Notes under the pieces: model-generated
Databases searched by the model: none
The model's input: only the letters and a program-made list of their open reading frames with translations
What the model was told of the DNA's origin: nothing
Translations under genes and position numbers: made by a program
Part shown: positions 38,673 through 52,500 of the stretch, piece by piece
How the letters are laid out: each line of letters begins with the position of its first letter
Numbering within the stretch: the first letter of the stretch is position 1
From: Takifugu bimaculatus
Lineage: Eukaryota; Chordata; Actinopteri; Tetraodontiformes; Tetraodontidae
Direction of reading: 5' to 3'
Assembly: GCA_004026145.2 (NCBI GenBank)
Contig: CP034980.1
Span: 8,546,667 to 8,610,666 of the forward strand
Length of the DNA: 64,000 bases

Positions 38673-40757
38673 AGCTGAGAACAACATCGAAAACATGACA
38701 TCTTGTGCAGCCAGTTTTTTTTTCTCGCCCTCGTCCATTTTCCAAATGCAGCTGTAATAGCAACAAAGTGGTTTTTCACCCCAAAATGAAGTTTTACTTA
38801 ATCAAATCAGGGGTCAGAGAAACAGATCTCGGCGTGAAAAGGACAGGACACATCAGGGTTAAACCGATTATGTCCTGTTAAACAGGCATTTCAGAGTCTC
38901 CATCTCAGACACATTTTCCTGCCTTTTCCAGTAATTTTTGAAAGCCTTCAAGCTGTAATAAAATATCACTTTTTGTACATTTGTGCATTAAACACTCTTG
39001 GTTTCATCGCATATTTCTGATCATAATCACATTTCCCTCAAACCCTCTCCGCCCACCTCCTGGTTCTATTCCCATTTCCCCTTTTAAAGCACTTTGCTCC
39101 TGTTTCAGTGAAGATGACACTGAAAAGGGGGGGTTAACGGCTCCAAATGGACAGCTTAAGCCGGGCCCTCGCTCTGCAGGTTACGTGGCGTCACGTCTCA
39201 TTTTGAAGGAGAAGCAGAACATCTCCGCTATCACCGCTACCCCTTCAGGGACTCTCATAAAGTGCTCTGATGCTTCATAATGTAGATCATTACCCAGGAT
39301 CCTGTGGAAGACCCCAAGTCCCCACTTAGACGCCAAGACTCCCGCAGCCCCCGCCATGTTATGTATCCCCGCAGAACCCCTCCAGATGCTCTGATGGTCC
39401 ATTCCCGCCTGCTGTCGCTCCACCAGCGCCAGAGTTTATCGACGCCCAGCTGCCCTCCAAAGGTGGCGTTAATACACATGACAGAGGTGTTTCCTCAACC
39501 TGGAGGTGCTCACACGCTGGAGGTTATTGAAACACAAAGTCATTACACCAGCGGAGATATGTGACCGTCAGAGCTCGTAGCTGCTGCTGCAGGCTGAGAT
39601 TTCAGTCTGGACACTTTCCTGGACTTTCCTGGTCAGAACCTGCTGCATCTCCGTTCTGGCTGACGTGTGATGTGGAAATGACGCCGTAGCTGATCTTCAC
39701 CAGTTCTGGCCCAGCATCGCCAGTGTGTCTGTGTGGGGTGCTCTTGACACCGGTGACCCCCTCCTGGTTCCCACAGCAACGACCCGAGTTCTGCGGGTCC
39801 GGAGGACACCAGAGAGAGCTGATCCACAACGTCAGAAGAAGGTGGCAACCAGACGTGCTTCATACGTCTCCAGAAGCACATTTCTGGTAGGGTTAGCAAG
39901 CTCAGTGTAAAGATTTTAGCCATTATCACAGGAATATTTTGTCTAATACATAATTATTAGACCTTATTAAGCTGATGTGGTATCTGGGAGATATCAGTTA
40001 TTGGTGAGAATACAATTACACGGGCCTCCGTCACACCAGCACTCGCGCTGTCCTCCAGCAATCGTTTATTCATCCGCACAATTAGAGGCAACGCAGCCGC
40101 GGCTTCATTAACTCCTTCCCTACCTGACCACTGCGAGCGAGGGCTTCAGGTGAGGAGACGGAGGGAGGGAGGGGGGAGGATTTAATGAAAGCTTTGGCAT
40201 CTGGATCCAATTCATCTTGTCAGACTCGCACCACCATCGCTGCCCCAAACCAAACCCCCAGCATGCCTTGCCAGCCACTTTAATTACTTCTCCTTTTTTG
40301 CGTGAAAGGGCGACCCGCAGCACTGACAGACAGGTGCAGTGTTCCTGATTAATTAAAATAATAAAGACCAGGATGGGGGGGCTCAGTGTTGGACATTTCA
40401 TGATAGGCAAGTGGTGAGGGGGGACTTCAGACCGGGGCGGGAACATTGATTTAGTCTGTGACAACAGGGTGGCCTTCGGGCTTGATGGGTGCTGCGGGTA
40501 AGAAAGAGTTAGAGTAGGGGGAGGATGACTGGGCGGGAGGGAGGGCGGGCTGGCAGGGGGCCTCATTCACCTCCTCGAACCCCCGGCTGAGCATGAAAAC
40601 CCCTCGGTGGCCCGGCAGCTGCAGTGACCTGCCCTGGAATCACTGGTGCCATCACACGAGGTGGAGTTAATAACAGTTTCCTCCCGGGGTTCATCAGCTC
40701 TAAAAGCTGCGGATAATTTCAGCAGACAAAGGAAAGATGTTTTAGAATAATAAGCCC

Positions 40758-40830
40758 TGAGAGAGAGAGAGAGAGGAAGGGAGGGAGGGAGGGAGGGAGA
40801 GAGGGAGCGGAAGGGAGGGAGGGAGGGAGA
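40758..40830. repeat. GA/GGGA homopurine tract
   Basis: Seventy bases of nearly pure A/G sequence with GGGA units. The serine/proline/leucine frame on the other strand is a low-complexity artefact. Confidence 0.9.
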
Positions 40831-42144
40831 GCACATTCACTCTATCACATCCGCTTCACATAATGACCAAACACGTTCGGAAAGAGTTTAGTGGGACACA
40901 ACAGTTTGTAAGAGGTTCTGACTCAGCAGATAGATGCTTTGATGGAGCAGGTTGGCTACAGAACCCAAGTTAACGACAGATCAATACAGGATGTGTGATA
41001 GCGGCATCGCGACCGAGCTAACAGTTAGCAAAACTATTAACAAAAGCTTCCACTTAAACCCAACTTGTAAGCTTTGTAAAAATGATTCGTATGTTCCCAA
41101 CAAAACGCTTTTCAAACACAGCGCCTCATTCTCCCTCTGGTGGCCGGCTGCAGGAAGGGACCAAGCAAATCTAAATCAAGTAATTATAAGCTAATTCTAC
41201 TGCGAGTGATGATTCAGGATGGATTTTAAGGTGATGTGATGGACAGCAGGTTATTACTGCACCATGTGTGCAGCTGTGAGTTTAGGAGAAACTTTTTAAT
41301 CAAAGAGACTTTTAAATTTTATTGTTTATTTAACAAACTTCTTCAATGTGCACCTGTCACGCTTTTGTGCCACCTACTGTTTAGTGTGAAATTCCCATCA
41401 CTGACGACAGAAACCTCCAGTGCTTTCATGAGCAAAGAGGATGTTGATTCTCTATATTTTCCCAGTTTTCCAGTTCTGAATCCCAGCAGCTTCACTTTCC
41501 TCAAGGAATCAAGTTCAGCTCCGACTGCACGTTTTAATCCGGCCTCTGCAAGGGGACACTGGCAGTAACATCCACCCATATTGTGAGGCCGAAACTGGAG
41601 AAGCCCAAGTTTGTGTGTGTGAAAGCTGACCTGCACTGCCCACATCCTCGGACTGACACTTTAGAGCCGCTCCGTCTCAGCTGAGCGTGTCAGAACAACA
41701 GAGACGTGGAAAAGACCGGCATGTTTACCACCTCTCTGTGAAATCAAATCCAAGGTGCTCGCTTGGGCCCTGTGAAAGTAACAGACGGAGAATCTGGCAG
41801 CTTCAAAGTTAATCTGAAGCTGGGAGTTTATGGAAAGAACCCAGTTCAGGAACAACAATCCGGTTTCAGTGGTAGTTGTCTTCATTATTGTCAGGAATGG
41901 AACTTATTACATCCCTTTTTATGACCCTTTTAAGAGTGATTCATTTTCATTGTCCCCATAAGAAATGCGCCTCAATCACAGATTCTGCATCCAAAATTAT
42001 TTTATTTTTTATTTTATTTCTATTTATTTTATATTAAATGTCATTTATCTGGATGTTCCCCTACTCTCATCTTTTATATTTTGCCTGGTGAAATGTCATA
42101 TGTCAAAAAGAGATAAAAATATTGAACAATTCATTCAAAATTCC

Positions 42145-42209
42145 CTGACTGACTGACTGACTGACTGACTGACTGACTGACTGACTGACTGACTGACTGA
42201 CTGACTGAC
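42145..42209. repeat. (CTGA)n tetranucleotide microsatellite, about 16 units
   Basis: A perfect CTGA array of about 65 bases, the only long tetranucleotide array in the window. Confidence 0.97.
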
Positions 42210-42403
42210 AGAGTGCATACAGATACTACCAGGTGTAAAATGACTGTCAGCTGTTCATTTCTATGTTTATTGGCTATGAAGAGGATCTTTGGGATCTTTG
42301 GCTCCAGCAGCTGTAATATTTTGCGACAGTCGGATCACATTTACATCGATTTATGTTTTCACAGCTTTTGGGAGGAAGCGTGTTGGCAACTGAGAGCGTG
42401 AGA

Positions 42404-42416
42404 CGCCACCTGGTGG
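42404..42416 (-). promoter_or_regulatory. CTCF-like motif
   Basis: On the minus strand the sequence reads CCACCAGGTGGCG, a close match to the CTCF core. Occupancy is unproven. Confidence 0.35.
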
Positions 42417-42814
42417 ACAAAATGGTTGTGGGCAGGTCCACTGGTGCTGAAGAGCTGAGGGCAGCTGGACAGCTTCATGGTGGCTGGTGGTGAGCTGGGG
42501 CTGCTTTGGGAATAGGTGGCCTTTTCTCAGTCTGCTGCCTTTCTTTCCTCCCCCCCTCACTCTCATTCGGGACTGTTTTCTCCCCTCCTGGACCCTTTAA
42601 TAAATGTCAACATTCTGTGACCTTTGAAGCAAATGAAAGGAACACAGGAATAATTCCGCATGAGCTGATTTTATTCTCCAAAAGAACTTTAAGATGAAAC
42701 TCAATACTAGACGTAACACTGTAATCAGCTAATCACTATATCGAGTTTCACGTTTCCAATCTTTCACAAAGCGATAATATAAGAGCGTAAAAGAAAGAAA
42801 ATTGATTTTCATTG

Positions 42815-43080
42815 GGCTTATTAATGCAGCAAAGCTCTCACAGCAGCTATTTGATATTTTCATAATCAACTGCGCTGATGTACTGAGTATGGGCCTTAAA
42901 TGCCGATGGATCTGGCAGGAAATGAAGCCAATTCGATTGGCTTTCTGCTTTGCCTCTGAAGATTGGCCGCTTTGTTTCCTTTTGATTGGTCAATTAAAAG
43001 TGCGCTTCCACTTTTCCGAACCATTACAGAAAGTAATTTCAGGAGCCAAGCTGTTTGCCCCTGCGCTGCTTGCTGCTGGA
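42815..43080. promoter_or_regulatory. Candidate conserved non-coding element
   Basis: Non-repetitive sequence with GGCTTATTAATGCAGC, TTTTCATAATCAACTG, GGCCTTAAATGCCG and two ATTGG cores (CGATTGGCTTT, TTGATTGGTCAATT), the latter CCAAT-box-like on the minus strand. The flanks change abruptly to ordinary sequence. Composition-based call. Confidence 0.35.
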
Positions 43081-43109
43081 ATTCCCTCTGCACTCCAGCG
43101 AAGTCGGGC

Positions 43110-46100
43110 CGAGGGAAACAGTCGGTAATATTAGCTCCCGTTTTATTGAGAGATCCATTAATCGCAGCCTTCTGCTGCTGACCCTCTGACCCCTTCCTGC
43201 TGACCCCCTGGACATCATGTTACCAGTCCGACTGAACTGGAGTCAAAACCAGGAGGCAGTTCACTCTTTCATCCGGTTTTGTTTATATTTTGTCTGGTTT
43301 TCCTTGTTTTAGGCCTCCCTCTGGGGTTAAAACTGCTCAACGAGCTCTTTATTTAGCAGAAATCCAACTGCAAATGCTCCTAAAGCATTTGGGCGAGCGG
43401 GTTGAGCACGCTGGCCGTTGCCGCGGCTCGCTGCCGGTCCTGGTCTTCAGTAATTAATGCACAGTGAGAGTCTGAGGTCCAGCGAGATGCTGGAGGGAGA
43501 AACACATTAGGGCAGCAGGGAATGTGGGAAACAGCATCCAGGTGAGGAGGGGCTGTGTACAGAGAAACACCCCATTAAGGGTCCCACTTAGCGACTGCCT
43601 CCATTAAGTCTTCAGCGATGGATCCTGCGCACCAATCACGCCGATAATATGCGCGGACACGTGCGGGCGCCTTACTGGAGAATCTGGGAGCGCCTTCGTT
43701 CGAGAAAGCTCCTCCTGACGATGACGGCCGGAACCATTGACTGCAGCCGTTTAGGAAGCGTCGTTCATCCGTTTCTGGACGGAGCATCTTCGTCAAACGC
43801 GCCACAATAGACACTTCGGGAAACCGTATCCGGGTCGTTGTACGATGGCCGCGTAAACACACTCTACCTGGGTTTTCGGCCTGAGCCGGAGCTCTGAAAG
43901 CAAATACCTGATTGTGTTAGTGTCTCCCCTTTAAGCTGTTGTCACCTAGCTGACCGATTATGGGCAATTACCTGCTCTGTCGGAATCCTAGCCGAATAGA
44001 TTGAATTCAGATTGATTTCCGCCCAGGAAAGAGGAGGGAATTTAAAGCCTTTTTTAATTGGGTATTTGGTGTGTGCTGATCTGAACACCATGGCCTTCCC
44101 GAGGGATCCTTTATGGGCCAATAATGGCATCGGATTGTGTGTGAGTGTGTGTTGGGGGGGGTTGCTGCAGTCCTGTCTGCAGACTCCCTCCCAAGGCCAT
44201 AACCCTGCATTTGCTCTGAGTGCTTTTCTATTATGCATTGATAGTTGAGCATCAATCAATAAGAGGGGAAACAGAAAACCCAGCGAAACCAACTTCTTAA
44301 GTGTAAAATGCCTCTTAATACCCGAGGCCTTTCAAACAACTTAACCTGGACGCTATTTACCCTCGCCCTTCCTCCCTCTGCTCTTTGAGGGACACTTACC
44401 GGCGCCTGGCGACACCATGTTTTATTTAGGAGGGCTGGAAATGTGCAGCTCTCAGGTGAAAATGTACCACAACACTGCACGGTGATAGATCACAGAGCGC
44501 GCACGCGCAGGCAGTTGAGCAGACAGGCGGAAGCAGGACGGACGATTGCATCTCAATTATGTTTCCATCTTTTTGTCTTTACTGGAGACGCCTCCTGACA
44601 GGAGACACAAACAGACTGTGGCCTTTCAGTGACTCCGCCTGTTTGACTTTGCAGCCAAACCTCTTCAAGGTCGATGAGGTCAGCAGAAACCCGGCTGATC
44701 GTGTTATGAACGGCTGAAATCAAATCCCACCGACGTTCCAGAGACGCGACGCTAAAAGGACGACTGAACTTTGGGGGGGAAAAGAATAAAAACAGAGAGG
44801 CGACAGAATCGCATTTCACATTCCGCCGTTTCCAGCGGACTGGGGCTGTTCCAGGAAGGAAAAGGGGAGAGGCGAAGTCTCAGCCGCAGATAACAGGGAC
44901 GGTGGGGCTCAGCGGAGATAAGAGGGAGACGGTCACGGCAGCGGCCAGCCACATAATACACAGGCCCACCTCAGCCCGTCTAAAGCTCCCATCAGTGCCG
45001 CCTCCCCCCGGCCCTCCTGTCATCACTAATGCACCTTTTCCTATAGGACGGAGCCCCTGGTGCAGTAAGCTTATCTCAGGCTTCGCGGGATTTTCTCGGA
45101 ATCCTGTAAGTTCACCTTTCCTTTGGTCCAGATGACAGGAGATGATACAGTTGGGGGATCGATCCCGGGTCGCAGCGCGGCGTGTCTCCGCTCAACATCC
45201 TCGATACGCATCAACCGCCGATTTGAGGCATCGCCGAGCCGCGGATGGCGAAAGCAGGAATGAGCTTAACCGACACCTTCCGGGAAGGACCTTCAGAGGG
45301 ATTGTAGGATGGTTCTTTCCTGGATGGTTCTGTCCATCCAAGGATGGAGGGGGCTAAGGTGTCCGCCTGTGGCAAAGTTTCCTTAGTAGGTGGCAGAAGA
45401 ACTGGAGCCGCCAGGAGAGTGAGCAAAAAGTTCCATTCTCAGTGCGACAGGTTCCTACAGGCGATGCTAAAGTTGGCAAAGATTGTGCAATATTGCGAAA
45501 GACTTAATGAAGAGCTGATGGACTACTTTGTGTGTAAAGTGTAAGTGTTGACACATGCAGGTTTACATCACACGAGCTTCCCAAAGCGTGGAAACGGAAG
45601 TGGTGACATCACAGCTCTGACCAAATTCAAATATGTGTGTGTGATGAATCAACCCAGAAGATGACGAAATCCAAGAGAGCATTAATCATGAAGTCAGATT
45701 ATGTCATCCACATATTAAAAGCACCACGACGTTTTTTAGAGGGGGAACCGGGGGGGTAGGAGGATCCTCTGGTCTACTCTGGTTACACAAACTTTGTTTT
45801 TGGCCTCGGTGTGTGAGAGCCCTCTCCCTCTGGCTGCCATCTGCTGCTGAAGAATCTGTTTCACTCGATGAGCCAAGCCCAGCCTTTATTGGTCCTAATG
45901 GCACTATCAGCTGAGCCGCCAAACCCAATTACCTTTTAAAAAGGGAGGCTACCCCGGCTAATCATGGCTGCCTAACCTGATTTGCCTGTGATGAAGAGAC
46001 GGGATAAAGAGCAGTTAATGGAGGGAGAATGATCTCACAAATACAAAAAACTCAATTCATTTCTCTGGGAGAGCAATCTGTCCGATTCAGCCGTAATGGA

Positions 46101-46790
46101 GTGGAGATTCATTAGTCCTTGGGCCTTAGTAGTAGCACGTCCCCCTTATCAAGCGAATGACAACATTCATGATGTTCTGCTTATAGACTTTACACCCTGG
46201 ATGCATGGTAGGCTTCGTGGTGGGGTGGGTGGGTGGATTTTAAAGGACATTGTGTGGGTTTAGGAGGGTGGGGCAAGTCCAGGTTTGCTAGTTTGATGTG
46301 AACTGGCCGAGGAACATGGACCCCTGCTTTGAATTTCTCACTGAGTGGCAGCTTGGAGTTTCTTTTCAGCACCTTAAACTGCTCCTCAAACATATCAGCC
46401 AACCGTGTCCCCGCTGCCAAACTGGGTGTTTGAACTCTCCTCCTCTGGAAGCGAACCGCTTCCTGGGACCGACACGCGTGGCTGCCAAGGCTGGTCGATG
46501 CTCGCGTAGCCTCCCAGAAAACGCCGAGCTCTCTGTGGTCTCTTCAAACCGGAGCTCCGCGCTTGTTCACACGCGTGCTCCTGTGGTGATGTCAGCGGCG
46601 TGCATGAATGAGCCACCGATGCCAAAAATAGGCATTGAGTCACGGAGAGCAGAGCCACGACCTGACCCCTCCGACCCCTGGTGAGTCTCCACGCCGCTGC
46701 AGCTTTGGCTCGGCCTGGCTCAGATATGATCCAGAGGACGTCGGCTTCAGGGGGCAGAGGGCCACAGCCAGGGTTTGCAGACGGACATTA
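43110..46790. other. Intergenic region, no gene seen
   Basis: Unique, somewhat GC-richer sequence with many short frames on both strands and no recognised domain. Nothing specific is seen. Confidence 0.5.
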
Positions 46791-46799
46791 GGCCAAAGC

Positions 46800-46980
46800 C
46801 AGAGTTAAAATCCTATTAGTTTGAGTTGGGAATCGGATTATCGTCGTCGAGAATCACTCGTCTGGCAACTAGGGTCTAATTTACGCCAATCAACGGCAAT
46901 TATTGAGGGGAAGGGAGCCCCTATTAGAGAGCCTCATCCACTTAGTCTAATGAATGGGGAAGATTCAATCTTGGCTGTGG
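46800..46980. promoter_or_regulatory. Candidate conserved non-coding element
   Basis: Non-repetitive sequence with CCTATTAGTTTGAG, GGTCTAATTTACGCC, GGCAATTATTGAGG and GTCTAATGAATGGGG blocks. No repeat. Composition-based call. Confidence 0.35.
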
Positions 46981-46984
46981 AGAC

Positions 46985-49568
46985 GCATCGGAGAGCTGCA
47001 GCTGAATGCAACTGCAGCAGCCGGCTGGAGAAGAGCTGCTGTTATTTATCAATGGTGGGGCCGCTGTCAGAGCCAGCGTGTGTTAGCTACGGGGCGCTAG
47101 GCTCTGGTTTCTGATGGGCTGGGGGCACTCTCTACAGTAAAGTGGTTAGTGTAGCTCTATCCAGCCCATTACGCGTACATCACCAGGAAGACATCCCCCC
47201 TCGTGTAGTTTGCAGCGTGTATTAGGAACTAAAGAGTTGGATATTTTATCCTGCGCTATAAATCACAAGATGTGCCTTAGTATTTACTGTGGTCCTGATG
47301 TTGCATTTCTGTTCAGTATCACAGCTTTATCTCATTTTTGTGACCCATAATTGAGTTTCTCCCATCTGCCACTGTATCATGAACCGCACATGTTCGGTGA
47401 CCCCCACAGGCGACCTTTAGTTTGTTCCTCGTTCCTATACTGCCCCCTACTGTCAAAAGGCGGAACACAGGCGGAGCGTTTGGTCGACTACTGTTTGGTG
47501 CTTATTTTAGAAAACAGGATGTTTGCTGATATAACTGGTGGGTGGCTGAAGCAAAACGTCAGCTGAAAGACAAGACTCTTCGTCAATATGTGCCTTTGAC
47601 GGTGCACACTCCTGCACTGAAGAAAGAGTGTGTTTGTGAAAGGCCCGGCGAGGGAAATCCCAGGCCGCCTTTGAAGGCTTTCAGTCACTTCTCCAAATTA
47701 GTGCGAGGCTGCAGATGAGCAGCAGGATACTGATAATTTTTTCCAGGGTTGAAGGTTGTTGTTGGCTGAGCTTATTTCCATGTCCTTAAAACCCACAACA
47801 GTTTGCAACCTCGTTACATTAAACAAGGACAATTAAAAAGCCTAGAGTCTCTTCCCTATTCTGAATAAACTATCGTCACCGTCCCTGTATCAAAGGTGAC
47901 TCCCCATGTGTATAAACAGCAGTAAAGAGTGGAACGTGCTGCTACTATAGTTGCTGTATTTCTCTTTTTTTTGTTTTAGGTCTTATTAAAGAAAGTGTAA
48001 ATATAACTGTGAGTCGACTGTGACATCAGGCCATCATGATATGAGTAATCACAACTCCAATTCTGAAATTACCCATAAACATCTTCGAAATCTAATACCC
48101 TTAACGTGCACATGCACAGGCACAGTGAGTCATGCTTTTCCTTTATTTAAGGTATGCTTATGGTAAGATTATTAGGAGGATGCAAACTCATTTCACACCC
48201 CGTCCTTTCCCTTTCTCAGTTGTGACTGATCATATCAGTCACCATAGACAACAGCAAAAACATCTACGTGGGGGTAAAACCCTTGTTGTTCCTGTGGTGA
48301 ACTTCGTTTGGTGCACTCTGTGGGCTGATTGTAGATTTTTCCACTTTCCTTTTATACTTCTGAGATGCTTATCACCGCTGCACAATTTTTCAGCAAGGCA
48401 ATCGGTCAATCTGTGTTAATCTCCTCCTCAATGAGCAGCAGTACGGAACCAATCAATAGTGCTGTCTTTCCAAATGGCCCTTTCACCCAAATTCGAGGAT
48501 AACCTTCAGATAAGAGCAGGACTAAACTGGGGATTGCATCAAAATGTTTTTTGGGGGGATTTTATTGTCGATCAATATGCCTTTGAAATGCATGATCGAA
48601 ATAGAGTTGAATTATTGGTGTGGACTATGTGCTTATTTATCTGTCTGCTACTGAGCTGTCGACATCTTCATTCGTGACAGTTGCTTTGGTATTTATGGAT
48701 TCAGATAACTGGTTAAACTCGAACTGAAACAATTAGACTTTCTAAAAATGGTAGTCTGGTAGTTCGGACATCATCCGAGCGATGCAGAAGTGAAACTAGC
48801 AGGTCACATGTTTCATGACCTGAGCTCCCATTACGCTGACCGGTCTAGTAATTAACACGCAGTGCACCCAAATACAACACATTTATCATATTTAGAGAGT
48901 GGGGGACAACCATAGTCAGTTTCAGGAAGAAAGGAGTAGAATTTCTATTGATGTACGTCAGAAAAACCTCTTTTAATTCATGATTTACTTAGTGTTTTTT
49001 TTTTTTAACCAGAGTAATACCTCCTGTTTTACAAGCCATCTCTGCAGCGCATCTCAGGGCAGCAACACGTGTTTCAACCACCCGAAACGTTTAACCCAAC
49101 ATTTAGTTTAAAAACGTTCACCAATCACGCTCACAAACATTCCAGCGACTCGGAGGGAGGTAAAAAAAATATATTAATATAATTCACTGAATTTAACAAG
49201 CTAAATATGTAGCTGACGTGTAATACTGGTAGCACCCGATCAAAACATGTTTAACTTAAGTTAAACTAACGTTGCTTGTAAGGTGAAATTAGGTAGTCAA
49301 CGTAGCCTTTAGTGTTTGAAAAGCACTTGTATACATTTTAGATTTATATAGTATATATAGAGAGAGTGAGATGTGGCGTTAGAGTAGATTTCCGAAAACT
49401 TTCTCCAGAATGTAGGGCTATCTGTTAGCAGTTAACAGAACTGTTAGCAGCTAACCGCTTGTTTCCTTGGACTTTTTCAGCGACCTTGGAGACAAGACTT
49501 CCATTTCTGTGCGTGTCTAGGTTGTATTAAAAGCTGCTCCGTATCCGCAGTACTTCGTAGCTTCCACG
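46985..49568. other. Intergenic region upstream of adad1
   Basis: No gene is seen. There is a weak CTCF-like core near 47446 (minus orientation). Just before adad1 (49340-49370) is a TATATA-rich stretch, about 200 bp before the start codon, which could be promoter-proximal. The transcription start is not defined. Confidence 0.45.
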
Positions 49569-52500
49569 ATGTTCCCACCCAGTAGAATATTAAGAGGAAA
49601 CCCCCATCAGAGAAATCCCAACAACCCTCGGAAAAAAGATGGCGCCGCCCGTAGAGGTACATTTTTATTATTATTATTATTTGTGAGACCATGGTAGCAC
49701 GGGGATTTTTGTTCTCCGGCAGGCTAATAGACTCGCTATCTGAATTATTGTGTACTTTTCTCTCATGTCTCTTAGGTTGGAACGCCAGGCCACCCTTGGA
49801 CCCCAACGTTCTGATTGAGAGATACAGGCAGGACGAGATGAATGCTCTGGCTTTAATCCACAACCTCGCTCAGGTTGTCCAATTCCAGCTGGAACTGAAG
49901 GAAACGGTAACTCCAGGTAAAGTCTGCAAAAACAGCTTGTAAACTACTGATGAAGGTCTTGGACGTTGCAGTGCGTTGACGGTTGACGGCCACTGGCCGG
50001 TGACGTTTCTAACTGCCCGTTTCCGGTTATTCCAGCACACGTGCACGGGCTTCACTTTGCTTTCTGTGCCGTGATTGACGGAGTCGAGTATAAGACCGGA
50101 ATAGGAAAATCCAAGAAGGAGGCTCGGCTCCAGGCTGCCCAGTACGCTCTGGAGGACCTTCTGCCGGCTATAGAACATCTGAAGTCCGCCCTGCCCGAAA
50201 CACCAGGTTAGACTTCAGCAGAAAGCTGAACCTATACAAGACAAATGGGGTTTTTTCCCCCCTATTTTTAAGTATTTATTAAATGTAAACTTTATTTCAC
50301 CAGGAGGAATCCTAGCGTGTGTCGGCTTTTTATGTCTTTGTGGCATTAAGCTTTTGAGCTGTCATATGAGAGACAAGTTTTATTTAATCTTGACTATGTG
50401 GGATACAAACAATGTAGAATGTGCAGTATATGTGTCATTTAGTAGATTAAGTTGTTGCGTCCATTATTTCTGTCCCAATCCTTTTTGGCCTACTTTGTTT
50501 GGCAGCAGTCACTTGGCTAAAAGACCTCAAGGTGAAACATGAACGAAGGTGTGATTAATCGTGTTGGTCTGGGGAAAAAAAGGGTTGCAGAAGATCCATA
50601 ATTGTGACATGACTTTCCATGGGGCGAAACTACTGCCCGAGTGTGTACGTGCAGGAATTGATGAGAGCTGAAACTGCCCCTTTGACTGAAATCCCATTTC
50701 CCCCCTCACGTCCACCGATGTCAGAGTATGACAGGCGCAGTGATGTCATGAAAGTCAGCTACCAAAGAAGCTTGAGGTCATCGTCATCGTCATCGTCATC
50801 GGCGTTTGCACGCGATGGTTAATTAAAGAAAATGTCGGATCACAAGCAAAATAAAGTGTGATAATAATCCGTGCACAAATAAGGCGGATAGCATTTGGAG
50901 ACTTTCGGAGTTTTAAAGGCTTAATGTGCGACTGAGCGTAACGTGATTCATTTTCATTCCTGATAGATTTCCCTCCACCTCTGCTGGTGAAAGATCCGTC
51001 CGGCTTCATCAGAAGAACCAGTCATGGTAAATATCAACACAATTCGCTGTAAAGGGGAGCAGCGCAAATCCTTCCCATCAAAATAAAAAAGGTGATGACG
51101 CCTGGAGATATCCAGTGTTTGCCCTCATGTGCCTACGCTCTCGGTTCAGGCGGCAGCTCAGTCAACCTCCAGATTCCTCAGGCTGTCAGATTCCAGCTAA
51201 ATAAACTATTCAGCCCCCACCCAGACATCTCTGTCTGCACAAGCACCACGGCGGCGTTCGTCATCCAGACTTGTAAGTGACCTCGATTTTAAAAAAACAA
51301 AACAAAAAAAACAACCAATCTTTATTAATCATCAGTTTCATCGGGACGTTCTTCAAACCCAAGATGAAAGTTGACGTCATCCAATGATGGACTGTCCTGT
51401 CCTCTCCCAACAGCTGCTGGGTTTCAGGTGGTGGCTTTTGGCACCGGTAATGTTAGCACCAGAGAGAGTGTGTCATCCACCGGTAGGATCGTGCACGATT
51501 CCCACGCCGTCGTCGCCGCGCGGAGGTCGCTGATGAGGTCGGTGGCGGACGTGACGAGGCTGCTTCCTGCTTCGCTTCAATTTATCATATTTTTAGGGAG
51601 GACAAAGCCAAGTGGTTCTTAAACAGTGGTGTCCTGTGCCAGCCAGGTTCCTGTACCGGCACCTGCTGATGTTTTTCAGCCAAACGGCGGAACTCAAAGC
51701 CAAGTCGATCTTCCAGCAGAGCGGCGGCGGCGACCTCCTCGCCCTGAAGAGTGACGTCGCCTTTCACCTCTACACCAACCAGCTGCCAAAGGGTGCTGCT
51801 CAGATGCACTCGAAGCTGTGAGTGTTGGATCCCTCTCCTGTCCAATCCAGTGAAATCGGCTGGTTTCAGCAGCGTTCCGGCATCTGCTGCGAAGGGCAGA
51901 GCTCTCGACGCCCTGCAGGGCAAAAACATGAAGAAATCTGGGCAGTCTTCACAATAAAACACCATATTTTTATAGATTATATGTACACACACACACACAC
52001 ACGGGCAGGAGGGACGGCACTGGGCAACAGGAAGAGAAATTAAATCCATTGAATAAAAATGAAGATTAGATTTTAATTAAGGTTTCATTGTTTTAGCTCA
52101 CTTGTGGACCCGTCTATAGATGCATGTCTGGTGTGAACGAGAGGGCGTTGGGGTGGCCCCCCCCCCAGTCCTTCGAGAGATGCAATCCAGCAGGGTTATC
52201 TGTCCCACCAGGCAGACGAGCCAAGTTCCCTTGGTGGTACTTCTCTCCCTTGAATGACATAAAACCCTGCTGGACTGTATCTGTTATAGGTTCACGTTTG
52301 GAGTTGCAGTTAACGCAACCTCTGGTTTTCTCACCTTGTCTCGTGAGCTCGGAGGTTCTCAGGGGAGGCCTGAAAGCATTTCCTCTTGTGTGTGTGCTCT
52401 GTTCAGGCGTTTAAACCCACTCTCCGTGTCAGCCTGGCAAGTTAACAATGAGATGGGTCTTCATCTGTCCGTGGAGGGGAAGGTAAACACGCACTGCAGT

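Larger units (their letters stand above)
34801..42800. other. Intergenic region, no gene seen
   Basis: Eight kilobases without a supported gene. Simple repeats are a G-run plus GT array (37274-37313), poly-T (about 38075-38092), CA (38633-38672), a GA/GGGA tract (40758-40830) and a CTGA array (42145-42209). The segment 39181-39564 is open on both strands with similar lengths but matches no family I know. An AT-rich palindrome-like stretch (TAATTATTAGACC) occurs near 39950. A CTCF-like core lies at 42404-42416. Confidence 0.5.

Noticed and set aside
39181..39564. Region open on both strands with similar lengths
   Set aside because: Neither strand matches a recognised protein, NUMT or transposon, and no splice structure supports an exon.
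45150..45180. GGATCGATCCCGGGTCG stretch resembling a tRNA T-arm
   Set aside because: No matching acceptor stem, D-arm or anticodon arm could be fitted upstream.
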